Of a stretch of 64,000 nt of DNA, positions 8,039 to 17,360 are shown in pieces (positions within the stretch are counted from its first letter, which is position 1; the number at the start of each line of letters is the position of its first letter). The notes beneath the pieces were generated by a model, which worked only from the letters and a program-made list of their open reading frames with translations, ran no database searches and had not been told where the DNA came from. Origin of the DNA: an uncultured Clostridia bacterium (GTDB lineage: Bacteria > Bacillota > Clostridia > Christensenellales > CAG-314). The stretch is from assembly GCA_934230325.1 (NCBI GenBank), contig CAKQEP010000002.1, positions 93,584 through 157,583 of the forward strand, read 5' to 3'. The translations under genes and the position numbers were made by a program.

Positions 8039-9418
8039 ATGAAAAAAAGACAGCCTATTGACGAACATTTTTTCGGTACTGCAAATATTTGGAAAATATT
8101 GTTTAGAGTTGCTCCGCCCGTTATGTTGGCGCAACTCATTCTTGCGTTGTACAATATCGTAGACAGTTTTTTTGTCGGCAAATATTCCGGCGACGGGCTG
8201 ACCGCGTTGTCGGTAATTTATCCCGTTCAACTTATCGTTATGGCTCTTGCGATAGGTACGGGCGTGGGCGTAAATACTTATATGGCAAAACAATACGCCC
8301 TAAACAAACCGCAGGAAGCGCAACGTACCGCCGGCGCGGGACTTGCCGTTGCGTTGGTTATGTGGGCGGTTTTTTCCGTTGCGTCGATTTTTGTTTTAAA
8401 GCCTTATGCTGAAAGTTCCGCAAGTTCTCCCCAAGCCGTAAAATATACGATTGACTACGGAATTATCGTCTGCGTCGGCAGTTTGGGCTTGTTTTGCGAA
8501 AGCATTTGGACAAAAGCGCACCAAGCGCGCGGAAATATGTTTACGCCTACCGTAGCACAAATAGCGGGTGCGGTTACAAACATAATTCTCGATCCGATTC
8601 TTATTTTCGGTTGGTGGATTTTTCCCGAGATGGGAATAAAAGGCGCGGCAATCGCAACGGTAGCAGGACAATTTGTAGCCGCCGTAATCGTCGGCGTAAA
8701 AGGTTGCAGCAAACCGCCCAAACTCAAGGAATCGGGCGCGTACGTAAAACAAATATTTAAACTCGGTTATCCGTCGATACTTATGCAGGCAATGTTTACC
8801 GTTTATATAGGCGCGCTCAACCTTATTCTTGCCAACCGATTTAACGATCAGACGGTGACGGTGCTCGGTTTGTATTACAAATTGCAAGCGTTTTTCTTTA
8901 TTCCGCTGTTTGGATTGCAAACGTGCATAGTACCTATTTTGAGTTACAACTACACAAACAAACGATACGACCGATGTAAAAAAATATTTGCGGATTCTTT
9001 GATTATATCCGCCGTGTGCATGACTTTGGGCATATTGTGCTTTGAAATAATACCGACGCAACTCATATCGATTTTTTCCAAAGACCAAAAAGTGTTTGAA
9101 ATAGGCAAAACGGCTTTCCGCATAATAGGGTTGAGTTTTTTGCCCGCAGTTTTTTCTATGATGTCGCCGATATTTTTTCAAGCCATCGGATACTCGAAAA
9201 CAAGCACGTTTTTGTCGGTTTTGCGGCAACTCATTTGCCTTGTTCCCGTATTTTGGGGGTTTTCCTACGTCGGACTTAACTATTGTTGGATAGCCTTTCC
9301 CGTTGCAGAAACGGTGACGACCGCAATAGGCGTGATTTTGTATTTTTCGGCAACAAAAAAATGGAAGGCAGAGCAAAAAGCAACGCCTCCCGTCGCGGCA
9401 AAAATGCCGACCGAATAA
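8039..9418 (+). CDS. MATE family efflux transporter
   Basis: This is a 459-residue protein with twelve predicted membrane helices in two pseudo-repeats, the normal size for MATE transporters, which export cationic drugs or metabolites against Na+ or H+. The N-terminal signature is clear: FRVAPPVMLAQLILALYNIV, then DSFFVGKYSGDGLTALSV. The start is placed at the ATG encoding MKKRQPIDEHF. An in-frame GTG at 7970 would add a charged, unusual 23-residue extension. No clear Shine-Dalgarno is seen before the ATG. The gene stands alone. Confidence 0.9.
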   Translation: MKKRQPIDEHFFGTANIWKILFRVAPPVMLAQLILALYNIVDSFFVGKYSGDGLTALSVIYPVQLIVMALAIGTGVGVNTYMAKQYALNKPQEAQRTAGAGLAVALVMWAVFSVASIFVLKPYAESSASSPQAVKYTIDYGIIVCVGSLGLFCESIWTKAHQARGNMFTPTVAQIAGAVTNIILDPILIFGWWIFPEMGIKGAAIATVAGQFVAAVIVGVKGCSKPPKLKESGAYVKQIFKLGYPSILMQAMFTVYIGALNLILANRFNDQTVTVLGLYYKLQAFFFIPLFGLQTCIVPILSYNYTNKRYDRCKKIFADSLIISAVCMTLGILCFEIIPTQLISIFSKDQKVFEIGKTAFRIIGLSFLPAVFSMMSPIFFQAIGYSKTSTFLSVLRQLICLVPVFWGFSYVGLNYCWIAFPVAETVTTAIGVILYFSATKKWKAEQKATPPVAAKMPTE

Positions 9419-9502
9419 TATCAGATAACCAAATTACAGCGATACGTAACGACAAAATTGCGACAAAATCGCAATAAAATCACAACAATCGACGCCGACA
9501 AA

Positions 9503-10651
9503 TCAAACGGAACGATTTTGTTTTTCGTTGTCGGTCAGCGACTTGACAAAACAACGTCTGCGTTTGTGCAGTACCGCGTCAAAACGCCGCCACTGATTTA
9601 TAATGTTTACGTTGCCTTCCAAATTGAGGTTTGTTTCCGCATACTTAACGCCGTCTTCGTCAAGTATGTCCATCAACCTTGAAATAATGGCAGTACTCAC
9701 ACCCTTTTGCGCGTATTCCTGCTTGACGCCTACGAGCCCGAGATCTATTATTTCGGGCTTTTTTATCGATTTAAGCAACCTTATCAGAGTGGGCAAGGTC
9801 AACCGACCGCCCGACTTTTGAACCGCCTTTGCGATAGACGGAAAACAAATGGCAAAGCACACTACGTTGTCGTTTTCGTCTACTATTACCGTGACGCGAC
9901 GAAGGTCGACGATGAATTTAAAGTTGGATATCATCATCTTTTTCATGGCGGGGGTAAAGGGTACGGTACCGTAAATATCGGCATACGTTTCGTCCAGCAA
10001 ATCAAAAAACTTGTCGCCGTACCGACGAATAAAGTCCTTTATGCTTTTGCACTTGGCAAATTTAAGGTTGTATTTTTTAAGCATCATATCCGATACTCGT
10101 TTAAATTTTTCGTCAACGACGGCAGGCTTGTAAATTTTTCGCTCTTCCCAGTCCACTTCTTTGACATAACCGTTGTTTTCGATAAGTTTTTGGTAGTACT
10201 CGTAATTGTACTGCTCCTCAAACGTGGATAGTTGGTCAAAACCTTCTATCAACAACCCTTCCCTCTCTAAATCGGAATAACCGAGCGGACCGCAAACGGT
10301 ATCCATTCCGTTGTCTTTTGCCCAGTTTTCTATGGTTTTAAACAGTGCGGCGGCTACTTCCTCGTCGTCGATGCTGTCAAACCGCGTAAACCGTACGCGT
10401 TTTTGCCCGCGCAATTCGTTGGACGCGCGCTGAATAATTCCGCTCACGCGACCAACCGTTTTGCCGTCTTTCTCCGCCAAAAAAAATACGCTGTCGCAAG
10501 TATCGGCGTAAACGTTGTTAAGCGAAAAAATCTTTTTTTCTTCCGCATACAACGGCGGCACAAAATACGGACAGTTTTTGTACAATCTTAAAGGAAAATT
10601 AAGAAACTCTCTTTTATCTTTTTTTGTCTTGACTTCTCTTACGCAAACCAT
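9503..10651 (-). CDS. YghO-like GNAT-fold acetyltransferase domain protein
   Basis: This 382-residue protein resembles the E. coli YghO type: an N-terminal region beginning VREVKTKKDKREFLNFPLRLY and a central GCN5-type fold. Characteristic segments are PFTPAMKKMMISNFKFIV and LGLVGVKQEYAQKGVSTAII, the latter occupying the acetyl-CoA loop position. The physiological substrate of the family is unknown. The start has AAGGTG seven bases upstream. It lies 36 bases after rlmD on the same strand and may be cotranscribed with it. Confidence 0.8.
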   Translation of the reverse strand: MVCVREVKTKKDKREFLNFPLRLYKNCPYFVPPLYAEEKKIFSLNNVYADTCDSVFFLAEKDGKTVGRVSGIIQRASNELRGQKRVRFTRFDSIDDEEVAAALFKTIENWAKDNGMDTVCGPLGYSDLEREGLLIEGFDQLSTFEEQYNYEYYQKLIENNGYVKEVDWEERKIYKPAVVDEKFKRVSDMMLKKYNLKFAKCKSIKDFIRRYGDKFFDLLDETYADIYGTVPFTPAMKKMMISNFKFIVDLRRVTVIVDENDNVVCFAICFPSIAKAVQKSGGRLTLPTLIRLLKSIKKPEIIDLGLVGVKQEYAQKGVSTAIISRLMDILDEDGVKYAETNLNLEGNVNIINQWRRFDAVLHKRRRCFVKSLTDNEKQNRSV

Positions 10652-10687
10652 AATGTCACCTTAGTATTATTTTTAAAAACCGTCAAA

Positions 10688-12037
10688 TCATACCTGACGG
10701 GATAGCGCGCACAGCGTTTCGACGTGCTTTGTTTGCGGAAACATGTCGTAAGGCTTTACGTATTCCACTTTGTACACACCGTCTTGCGTCAATAGTTGCA
10801 GGTCGCGGCTTAACGTCGCGCTGTCGCACGATACGTAAACGATTACGTCGGGTTTGACTTCCGTCAATAACTTTGCCGTGCTTGCCGCAATGCCTTTGCG
10901 AGGCGGATCAAGCACTACCGCCGTTCGCTTGCCTACGTTTTCTGCCAAAACTTTAGGCAATTCCGTCGCAACATCGCCGCAAATATTTGTCATATCGGTG
11001 AGGTTGTTTAATTTTTTCATGTTTTCTGCGTCTGCCGTAGCGGAAGGAACTATTTCTATACAATATTCCTTTACCCCTTGCGTATACAGACACGCAGACA
11101 GCAACCCCGCGCCCGAAAAACAGTCCACCAAAACTTCCGTGCCGTACTCCGACAGCAAACGTTTTACGTCGGAATAAATCGCCCGCATAACATCAAAGTT
11201 TACTTGAAAAAAACTGTCGGGACGCAACACAAAATCTATGCCCATCGTTTCGCCCGATATATACTTTAATCCGCAAAGATGCTTTGTTTTGTCGCCCAAA
11301 ATCACGTTTGTGTTTTGTTTGTTTACGTTGACAAACAATCCAAAATCGTCAAAATCGCGTTTAAGTAATGCGGCAAACTCCGAGAAAAACGGCAAATCGT
11401 CGCCGTTTACCACTACCGTAACAAGTAATTGACCGCAAACGTATCTCCCTATCAAGTGCCGCAACAAGCCTTTGCGCGTCGTTTCGTCGTATACCGACAA
11501 CTTGAGTTTTGTCGCGTACGCCAAAAACGCGTCGGCAAGTTTTTTTGCCCAACTTTTTTGCAACGGACAGTTTTTTATTTCCACAAGTTTGTGCGTTCTG
11601 TCTTTAAAAAGTCCTAATATCGGCTTTCCGTCCGCCGTCCCGACGGGAAACTGAACTTTATTGCGGTATCCCCACTGCTTTAAAGAAGGCTCGACAGGCA
11701 ACACGTCAAAATCTATCTTGCCTATTTTTGACAAGTTTTGCTTAACCAAGTTGCGTTTAAACTCGAGTTGCGCGTCGTACTTTAAATGCTGAAGTTGACA
11801 GCCGCCGCACTTTAAAAACTTTTGGCATTGCGGCGTCGCTCTGTCTTTGCTTTCATTAAAAATCTTTTTTACTTCGGCATACGCCGCGCCGCGTTTGACG
11901 TAAGATATGCGCGCCTCCGCCGTTTCTCCCGCCAAAAGATTTTTTGCGTACACCAAAACGCCGTCCGCTTTGCCGACTCCTTGCCCTTCGCTACCCAAAA
12001 AATCCGCTTTAAGTTTTATTCTGTCACCCTGTTTCAC
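10688..12037 (-). CDS. rlmD: 23S rRNA (uracil-C5)-methyltransferase, RlmD/RumA family
   Basis: This 449-residue TrmA-family enzyme methylates a uridine in 23S rRNA using S-adenosylmethionine. Visible elements are an N-terminal TRAM domain (about 1-60), the iron-sulfur ligands CQKFLKCGGC followed by a later CPLQ, a SAM-binding segment VLVDCFSGAGLLS, the conserved DPPRKG, and the catalytic cysteine in YVSCDSATLSRDL. Many Bacillota carry two or three paralogues with different target uridines, so the exact position is not certain. The start is GTG with AAGGAG five bases upstream, nine bases after the dnaE stop. Confidence 0.9.
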   Translation of the reverse strand: MKQGDRIKLKADFLGSEGQGVGKADGVLVYAKNLLAGETAEARISYVKRGAAYAEVKKIFNESKDRATPQCQKFLKCGGCQLQHLKYDAQLEFKRNLVKQNLSKIGKIDFDVLPVEPSLKQWGYRNKVQFPVGTADGKPILGLFKDRTHKLVEIKNCPLQKSWAKKLADAFLAYATKLKLSVYDETTRKGLLRHLIGRYVCGQLLVTVVVNGDDLPFFSEFAALLKRDFDDFGLFVNVNKQNTNVILGDKTKHLCGLKYISGETMGIDFVLRPDSFFQVNFDVMRAIYSDVKRLLSEYGTEVLVDCFSGAGLLSACLYTQGVKEYCIEIVPSATADAENMKKLNNLTDMTNICGDVATELPKVLAENVGKRTAVVLDPPRKGIAASTAKLLTEVKPDVIVYVSCDSATLSRDLQLLTQDGVYKVEYVKPYDMFPQTKHVETLCALSRQV

Positions 12038-12046
12038 TTTTTCTCC

Positions 12047-15000
12047 TTAGCCGAGCTTTTTGTCCACAAACACTGCCGTGTTGTCGCCGAGAAGCCCTTC
12101 CAACTCGTACACAAGCCCGTTTACGCGCCTGACGCAATACGGCGCGCGTTTTTTGTGTCCGTCCACGACGATAACGACGGGAACGTTGCCGACGTAGTTT
12201 TGCAAAATCGAGCATAATGCGTCAAAATCGCTCTCGTCTTGCAACTTGACGTACAACTTGCACTCTGCGTCGGACAATTTTCCGTTGCCGTTGCCGTTTG
12301 CTTTTCCGTTGCCGTTTCCGTTGGCGTAGTCGTCTTTTGCCGCAACGTTCACTACCTGCGGTTGTTGATTTTCGCTTTCCCACGTCGTGATTTTTTCTAT
12401 CATCATTTTGGGTTTTTCTTCCTTTAAAGAAAGTCTGCCTTCCGCCACCACGACGGCGTCTTCTACAAAACTATCCTTTATCGCGCCGTACGCTTTGGGA
12501 AAAACGGTAATATCCAGACCGCCGTACAAATCTTCTATGCGAGCCGTCGCCATAGCCTGATTTTTTTTGGTGATTATTTTTCTGATGTTTGTGAGCATTC
12601 CCAACAACTTGACGCGCTTGCCTTCGTACGCGTCGATAAGTTGCTCTCTGTCAAACTCCTCCATATCTTCCGGCATATCTATTTTGCCGGTGTTAAAGTC
12701 GAACTGCTTAAACGCCTCCTTGTACTCTGCGAGCGGGTTTCCCGTGATAAACATTCCCAAAACGTCTTTCTCAAACAGCAACTTGATTTTGGTCTGATAT
12801 TCTTCGCTGTTGTCGATTTTTATTACGTCCATGTTTCCGAGAAGGTCGCTGGTTTCAAACAACGACAACTGACCGCTTTCCTTACGCTTTTTTTCGTCGG
12901 AAGCCTGATCCATCATCTGCTCGTAAACCTTTATCATTCCCAACCGAGTATCCCCGAAACAATCGAATGCGCCTGCTTTTATCAAATTTTCTACAAGCCG
13001 CTTGTTTAGCACGCCGCTGTCAACGCGCTTGATAAAATCCTGCAAACTTTTAAAGTCGCCGTTTTTTTCGCGCTCGGCAATAAGTTTTTCTATGCCTGCG
13101 ATTCCGATGCCTTTTATCCCCGCCAAAGCGTACCGTATTTGCCCTTGTTCCGTTTCAAAACCGACGCCGCTCTTGTTTATGTCGGGCGGCAATACGTTGA
13201 TATTTTTGTCCAAACAAAAGCCTATATGCTTTTTTATGTCGTCGATATTTGTTATACGGTTGTCCAAAACCGCGCTAAAATACTCTACGGGGTGGTACAG
13301 TTTGAGATACGCCGTCTGATACGTAACGTAAGCGTATGCCGCCGAGTGCGCCTTGTTGAAACAGTACTCGGCAAATTTTAGCATTTGGTCAAACAAAGTG
13401 TTTGCCGCTTCTTCCGTGACGCCTCGTTTAAGCGCGCCTTCTATCGGGTGCGACGCGTCGTTCGGATCGCCGTTGATAAAGATTTCTCTTTGCTTTATCA
13501 TCTTTGCCATGTCTTTTTTGCCCATAGCGCGTCTAACGATGTCTGCCTGACCGAAAGAATACCCCGCCAACTCGCGGAATATTGCCATTATCTGCTCTTG
13601 GTACACCATACAGCCGTATGTCGTTTTTAAAATCGGCTCGAGCAAAGGCGTGACGTAAGTTATGTTTTCGGGGTGGTGTTTTCCCTCGATGTAGTCGCCG
13701 ATAAATTGCATAGGGCCTGGTCGGTACAATGCGATACCCGCCAAAATATCTTCCATACAGTCGGGGCGCAACTCTTTCATCATCTTTTGCATTCCGCTGC
13801 TTTCCAACTGAAACACGGCGTTTGTATCGCCCGACGCAATCAGATTGAATATAGCGGGATCGTCGTAGGTGCATTGAGAAAAATCTATTACTTCGCCGCT
13901 GTTTTTGTATACTTTTTTTATCGTCTTGTCTATGTCGGTGAGAGTGCGTAATCCCAAAAAGTCCATTTTGAGCATACCCAACTCCTCCACCTCGTTTTTG
14001 TCGAACTGCGTGGTTATGTCCGCGCCGCTACGCTGCAACGGTATGTTGTCTGAAATATCTTCGCTACAAATAACGACGCCGGCGGCGTGCATACCCGTTT
14101 GGCGCGGCATTCCTTCTACCGCTACGGCAAGGTCAAAAATCTTTTTAAGCCCGTAGTCGTTGTTGTATAAATCCGCTAATTCCTGTATCGTTTCTCCCTG
14201 TTTTGCGGGGTTTAATCCCAAAATTGTTTTGAGATCTACTTTGCCGTTGGGCATCAATTTGGTGATTTTGTTTACTTCTTCAAAGGGTATGCGCAAAGTG
14301 CGGGCAACGTCTTTTACCGCTTGTTTTGCCGCCATAGTGCCAAAGGTTATTATCTGCGAAACTCTTTCTTTGCCGTACTTTTTGATGACGTAATCTATTA
14401 CTTCGCTGCGTCTGTCCATGCAAAAGTCTATGTCAAAGTCGGGCATGCTTTTGCGCTCGGGGTTTAAAAACCTTTCAAAGTATAAGTCGTAACGCAACGG
14501 CTCGACTTGCGTTATCCCTATCGCGTATGCGATTATACTGCCTGCGCCGCTTCCGCGTCCAGGTCCTACCGGTATCCCCATACTGTGCGCATAGTTGATA
14601 AAATCCCATACGATAAGGTAGTACTCGACAAAACCTTTCATATTGACTATTTTCAACTCATAATCCGCTCTCGCGCGTATTTCCGGCGTAATCGTACCGT
14701 AACGCTTTACCAAACCTTTTTCCATAAGGTCTTTTAAAAATTCGTACGGAGTCATACCGTTTTCCGGTACGTAAGGCGGCAAAAGCGGCTTGCGGTCGAT
14801 GGTTACGTTGCATTTGTCGGCAATTACCAACGTGTTGGACAACGCGCGGGGATAATTTTTGAACCGCTCGTACATTTCGTCGTAATCTTTAAGGTAAAAC
14901 TGCGTGCCTTCAAAACGCATGCGGTTGGGCTCGTCTACGTACCTGCCCGTCTGAATACACAACAAAATATCGTGCGTTTCTGCGTCTTCTTCCTTCAAAT

Positions 15001-15664
15001 AGTGAACGTCGTTGGTTGCGACCAACTCTATGCCGAGTTCTTCCGCTATTTTTGCGAGTTTTGGCATTACGTACAACTCGTCGGCTATACCGTGATCCTG
15101 CAACTCGATGTAATAATCTTCCCCAAACAAATCTTTGTATTCTTTGGCAAGTTTGCGCGCGCCCTCCCAGTCGCCGTCGCGCAAAAGACGCGGCAACTGC
15201 CCCGCAATGCATGCGGATAGGCAAATCAATCCCTCGTGATACTTGACGATCGTTTTAAAATCGATGCGGGGTTTGTAGTAAAAACCGTCCACAAAGGCTA
15301 TTGAATTGAGTTTTACCAAATTTTTGTACCCGACGTTGTTTTTTGCAAGAAGCACAAGGTGAAAAAATTCCCTTTTGGCGTCCCCCGCTTTAAGCGTCAA
15401 ATCTTCCGTAACGTAAAACTCGCACCCTATGATAGGTTTTACGCCCGCCTTTTTGGCAAGTTTGAAAAACTGATACGCGCCGTACATGTTGCCGTGATCG
15501 GTTATCGCGCAGGCAGGCATATTTTTTTGTTTGCATGCTTCAAAAAGCACGCTTTGCGGCTCTATCTTTTTTTCTTTGTCGCCTGCCGTCATCTGATTTA
15601 TTCTCGTCGCGCCGTCCAGCAAACTGTACTCCGTATGTAGGTGCAAGTGTACAAATTGTTCCAT
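12047..15664 (-). CDS. dnaE: DNA polymerase III alpha subunit (DnaE)
   Basis: This 1205-residue replicative polymerase has an N-terminal PHP domain (HLHLHTEYSLLDGA, then ITDHGNMYGAYQF), a palm with catalytic aspartates (PVGPGRGSGAGS; PDFDIDFCMDRR), a helix-hairpin-helix region, and a C-terminal OB fold (VKLLGMLTNIRKIITKKN). It is longer than the roughly 1115 residues of B. subtilis DnaE. Part of the excess is a low-complexity Gly-Asn linker near residues 1115-1140 between the OB fold and the last domain. It starts with GGGAG seven bases upstream and follows whiA by ten bases. It is probably cotranscribed with murB, the PHP gene and whiA. Confidence 0.97.
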   Translation of the reverse strand: MEQFVHLHLHTEYSLLDGATRINQMTAGDKEKKIEPQSVLFEACKQKNMPACAITDHGNMYGAYQFFKLAKKAGVKPIIGCEFYVTEDLTLKAGDAKREFFHLVLLAKNNVGYKNLVKLNSIAFVDGFYYKPRIDFKTIVKYHEGLICLSACIAGQLPRLLRDGDWEGARKLAKEYKDLFGEDYYIELQDHGIADELYVMPKLAKIAEELGIELVATNDVHYLKEEDAETHDILLCIQTGRYVDEPNRMRFEGTQFYLKDYDEMYERFKNYPRALSNTLVIADKCNVTIDRKPLLPPYVPENGMTPYEFLKDLMEKGLVKRYGTITPEIRARADYELKIVNMKGFVEYYLIVWDFINYAHSMGIPVGPGRGSGAGSIIAYAIGITQVEPLRYDLYFERFLNPERKSMPDFDIDFCMDRRSEVIDYVIKKYGKERVSQIITFGTMAAKQAVKDVARTLRIPFEEVNKITKLMPNGKVDLKTILGLNPAKQGETIQELADLYNNDYGLKKIFDLAVAVEGMPRQTGMHAAGVVICSEDISDNIPLQRSGADITTQFDKNEVEELGMLKMDFLGLRTLTDIDKTIKKVYKNSGEVIDFSQCTYDDPAIFNLIASGDTNAVFQLESSGMQKMMKELRPDCMEDILAGIALYRPGPMQFIGDYIEGKHHPENITYVTPLLEPILKTTYGCMVYQEQIMAIFRELAGYSFGQADIVRRAMGKKDMAKMIKQREIFINGDPNDASHPIEGALKRGVTEEAANTLFDQMLKFAEYCFNKAHSAAYAYVTYQTAYLKLYHPVEYFSAVLDNRITNIDDIKKHIGFCLDKNINVLPPDINKSGVGFETEQGQIRYALAGIKGIGIAGIEKLIAEREKNGDFKSLQDFIKRVDSGVLNKRLVENLIKAGAFDCFGDTRLGMIKVYEQMMDQASDEKKRKESGQLSLFETSDLLGNMDVIKIDNSEEYQTKIKLLFEKDVLGMFITGNPLAEYKEAFKQFDFNTGKIDMPEDMEEFDREQLIDAYEGKRVKLLGMLTNIRKIITKKNQAMATARIEDLYGGLDITVFPKAYGAIKDSFVEDAVVVAEGRLSLKEEKPKMMIEKITTWESENQQPQVVNVAAKDDYANGNGNGKANGNGNGKLSDAECKLYVKLQDESDFDALCSILQNYVGNVPVVIVVDGHKKRAPYCVRRVNGLVYELEGLLGDNTAVFVDKKLG

Positions 15665-15674
15665 TTTTCTCCCG

Positions 15675-16607
15675 TTATCGCAGTTTTGCGGCTATCTCCG
15701 CCAACTTTCTCATTCTGTGATTTATACCGCTTTTTGTTACGCCGCACATCGCGGCAAGTTCTTCCATCGTGGCGGATTCGTTTTTAAGACGCGCTTTTGC
15801 CGCGTCCGTAAGCGGCGGCGACAAAAATTTCCACCCCTTTTTTTCCACGATAAGTTTAATGTCTTCCGTCTGTTTTTCCGCCGCAACAACCGCCTTGTCT
15901 ATGTTTGCCGTGATGCAGTTGGATTGACGATTTGCGTTGTTTCTAAAATTGTTTTCTATCAGCATGTTTTGCAAATATAACACCGCTTTGTCGGCGTTGA
16001 GATACGCCAAAACGTCGCTGACAGTGCCGCTGTCCTTGACGTAAACGACGGTTTTTTCTCCCCGCGTCGCCGTTTTGAAAACAAAACCGACAGAACCGAG
16101 TAGTTTGATTAGGTCGTTTGCTACTTCTTCCGACGCGAGATTAAACTCCAAATAGTACCCCGCAGGCTTTTTTTCTTCGGGAAAAGTCACCGTGCCGCAC
16201 CCGACAAACAACCCTTTGACAAAACTTTGTTTGCAACAAGGCTCGCTGACGGCGTATTTGTTTATGCCCGCCGCTATCCGAGTGCCTTCTTCCTGCCTTT
16301 CGAGAATGTTTAACTCGTACAAAATATCCACGTCGTCCACCGTCACAGAGTAAATCGCGCGTTTTTTTATCGGATTGTACTCTTGGCGAACGTCGCAAAC
16401 GTATCCGTAAACGACGGCAAGAATATCCTTTGCAAAATCAAAAAGTTTGGCGTTTTCTCCCGTAACCGACAGACTCAAACCCTTGTTGTTTATGACGATA
16501 CTGCCCGCCGCTCTAAAAAACGCCGACAAAAACGCCTCCTTGCAACAAGGCAGCATATCGGTGATATTGCTTAATATTTCTTCCTTGACCTTTGAGGATA
16601 ACGACAT
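15675..16607 (-). CDS. whiA: DNA-binding protein WhiA
   Basis: This 310-residue protein has the WhiA architecture. An N-terminal region (about 1-85, SSKVKEEILSNI) precedes a LAGLIDADG-like fold (CCKQSFVKGLFVGCGTVTFP), which ends in a C-terminal helix-turn-helix (TMEELAAMCGVTKSGINHRM). WhiA acts on chromosome segregation and division in Gram-positive bacteria. In most Clostridia rapZ and yvcK (gluconeogenesis factor) sit just upstream, but here the PHP gene directly precedes whiA. It ends ten bases before dnaE. Confidence 0.95.
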   Translation of the reverse strand: MSLSSKVKEEILSNITDMLPCCKEAFLSAFFRAAGSIVINNKGLSLSVTGENAKLFDFAKDILAVVYGYVCDVRQEYNPIKKRAIYSVTVDDVDILYELNILERQEEGTRIAAGINKYAVSEPCCKQSFVKGLFVGCGTVTFPEEKKPAGYYLEFNLASEEVANDLIKLLGSVGFVFKTATRGEKTVVYVKDSGTVSDVLAYLNADKAVLYLQNMLIENNFRNNANRQSNCITANIDKAVVAAEKQTEDIKLIVEKKGWKFLSPPLTDAAKARLKNESATMEELAAMCGVTKSGINHRMRKLAEIAAKLR

Positions 16608-16610
16608 AAG

Positions 16611-17360
16611 TCACCCCTTTTTAAAAACGACGGGCTTGTCCATGTTGGCAATACGACTGTAATCTATCCCCAACCGCTCAACCGTTTTGAGAGGCAACGC
16701 AACGTCGCCGACTCTTTCGGGCGTGTGAGCGTCGCTGTTTAAAACGAAGGTTACGCCGCAATCTTTTAGCGTGTTTATCTGTTGGTCGGACAAACTGCCG
16801 ACGTGTTTGCCGTTCAACTCTATCAAAACGCCGTAATCGGCGGCGGCTTTGCCTACTTCTTTTACGTCGACGGGCATTGCGTAACCCAAATGCGCCAAAA
16901 TGTCGGGCTTTTGCGTTTTTATCATGTTTACGTACGCTTTGGTATAAGTTTTTACCATACTCGCGCTAAAATTGCGGAAAAACGCAGGCATATTAAACCT
17001 GAACGCGTCGACAAAATTTTTGCTCCACACCATCTTGTGAAAACCTACTATCACAAAATCGAGAGTGCTACGGTCAAAATTTATCAAATCTACAAGTCCG
17101 TCGCTGCTGAATATGTTGGCTTCTATCCCGAGCAAAACTTCAACGTCGCTTTGCTTGCCGTTGATTGCGTCTACCTGCCGCCGCAACTTGCAAAGTTTTT
17201 TTCGGGAAGTACCAAAACATATGTGGCGTAAACCGTGATCGGTCAAGCCTATCTGCTTTAATCCTACTTTTTTTGCCTGCGCGGTAATTTCTTCCGCCGT
17301 TCCTTTCGCATGAATCGGGCCGCTAAAAGATGTGTGTATATGAAAGTCTCCCCAAATCAT
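16611..17360 (-). CDS. PHP domain phosphatase/phosphoesterase
   Basis: This is a 249-residue PHP superfamily protein with metal-ligand motifs in order: DFHIHTSFSG, IGLTDHG, GIEANIF, VIVGFHK, ILAHLGYA and NSDAHTPERVG. This set is typical of YcdX-like PHP phosphoesterases with a trinuclear metal site. The substrate is unknown. The start lies inside the end of murB (38-base overlap) with GGGAG six bases upstream, implying coupling. A PHP gene between murB and whiA is a recurring clostridial arrangement. Confidence 0.85.
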   Translation of the reverse strand: MIWGDFHIHTSFSGPIHAKGTAEEITAQAKKVGLKQIGLTDHGLRHICFGTSRKKLCKLRRQVDAINGKQSDVEVLLGIEANIFSSDGLVDLINFDRSTLDFVIVGFHKMVWSKNFVDAFRFNMPAFFRNFSASMVKTYTKAYVNMIKTQKPDILAHLGYAMPVDVKEVGKAAADYGVLIELNGKHVGSLSDQQINTLKDCGVTFVLNSDAHTPERVGDVALPLKTVERLGIDYSRIANMDKPVVFKKG

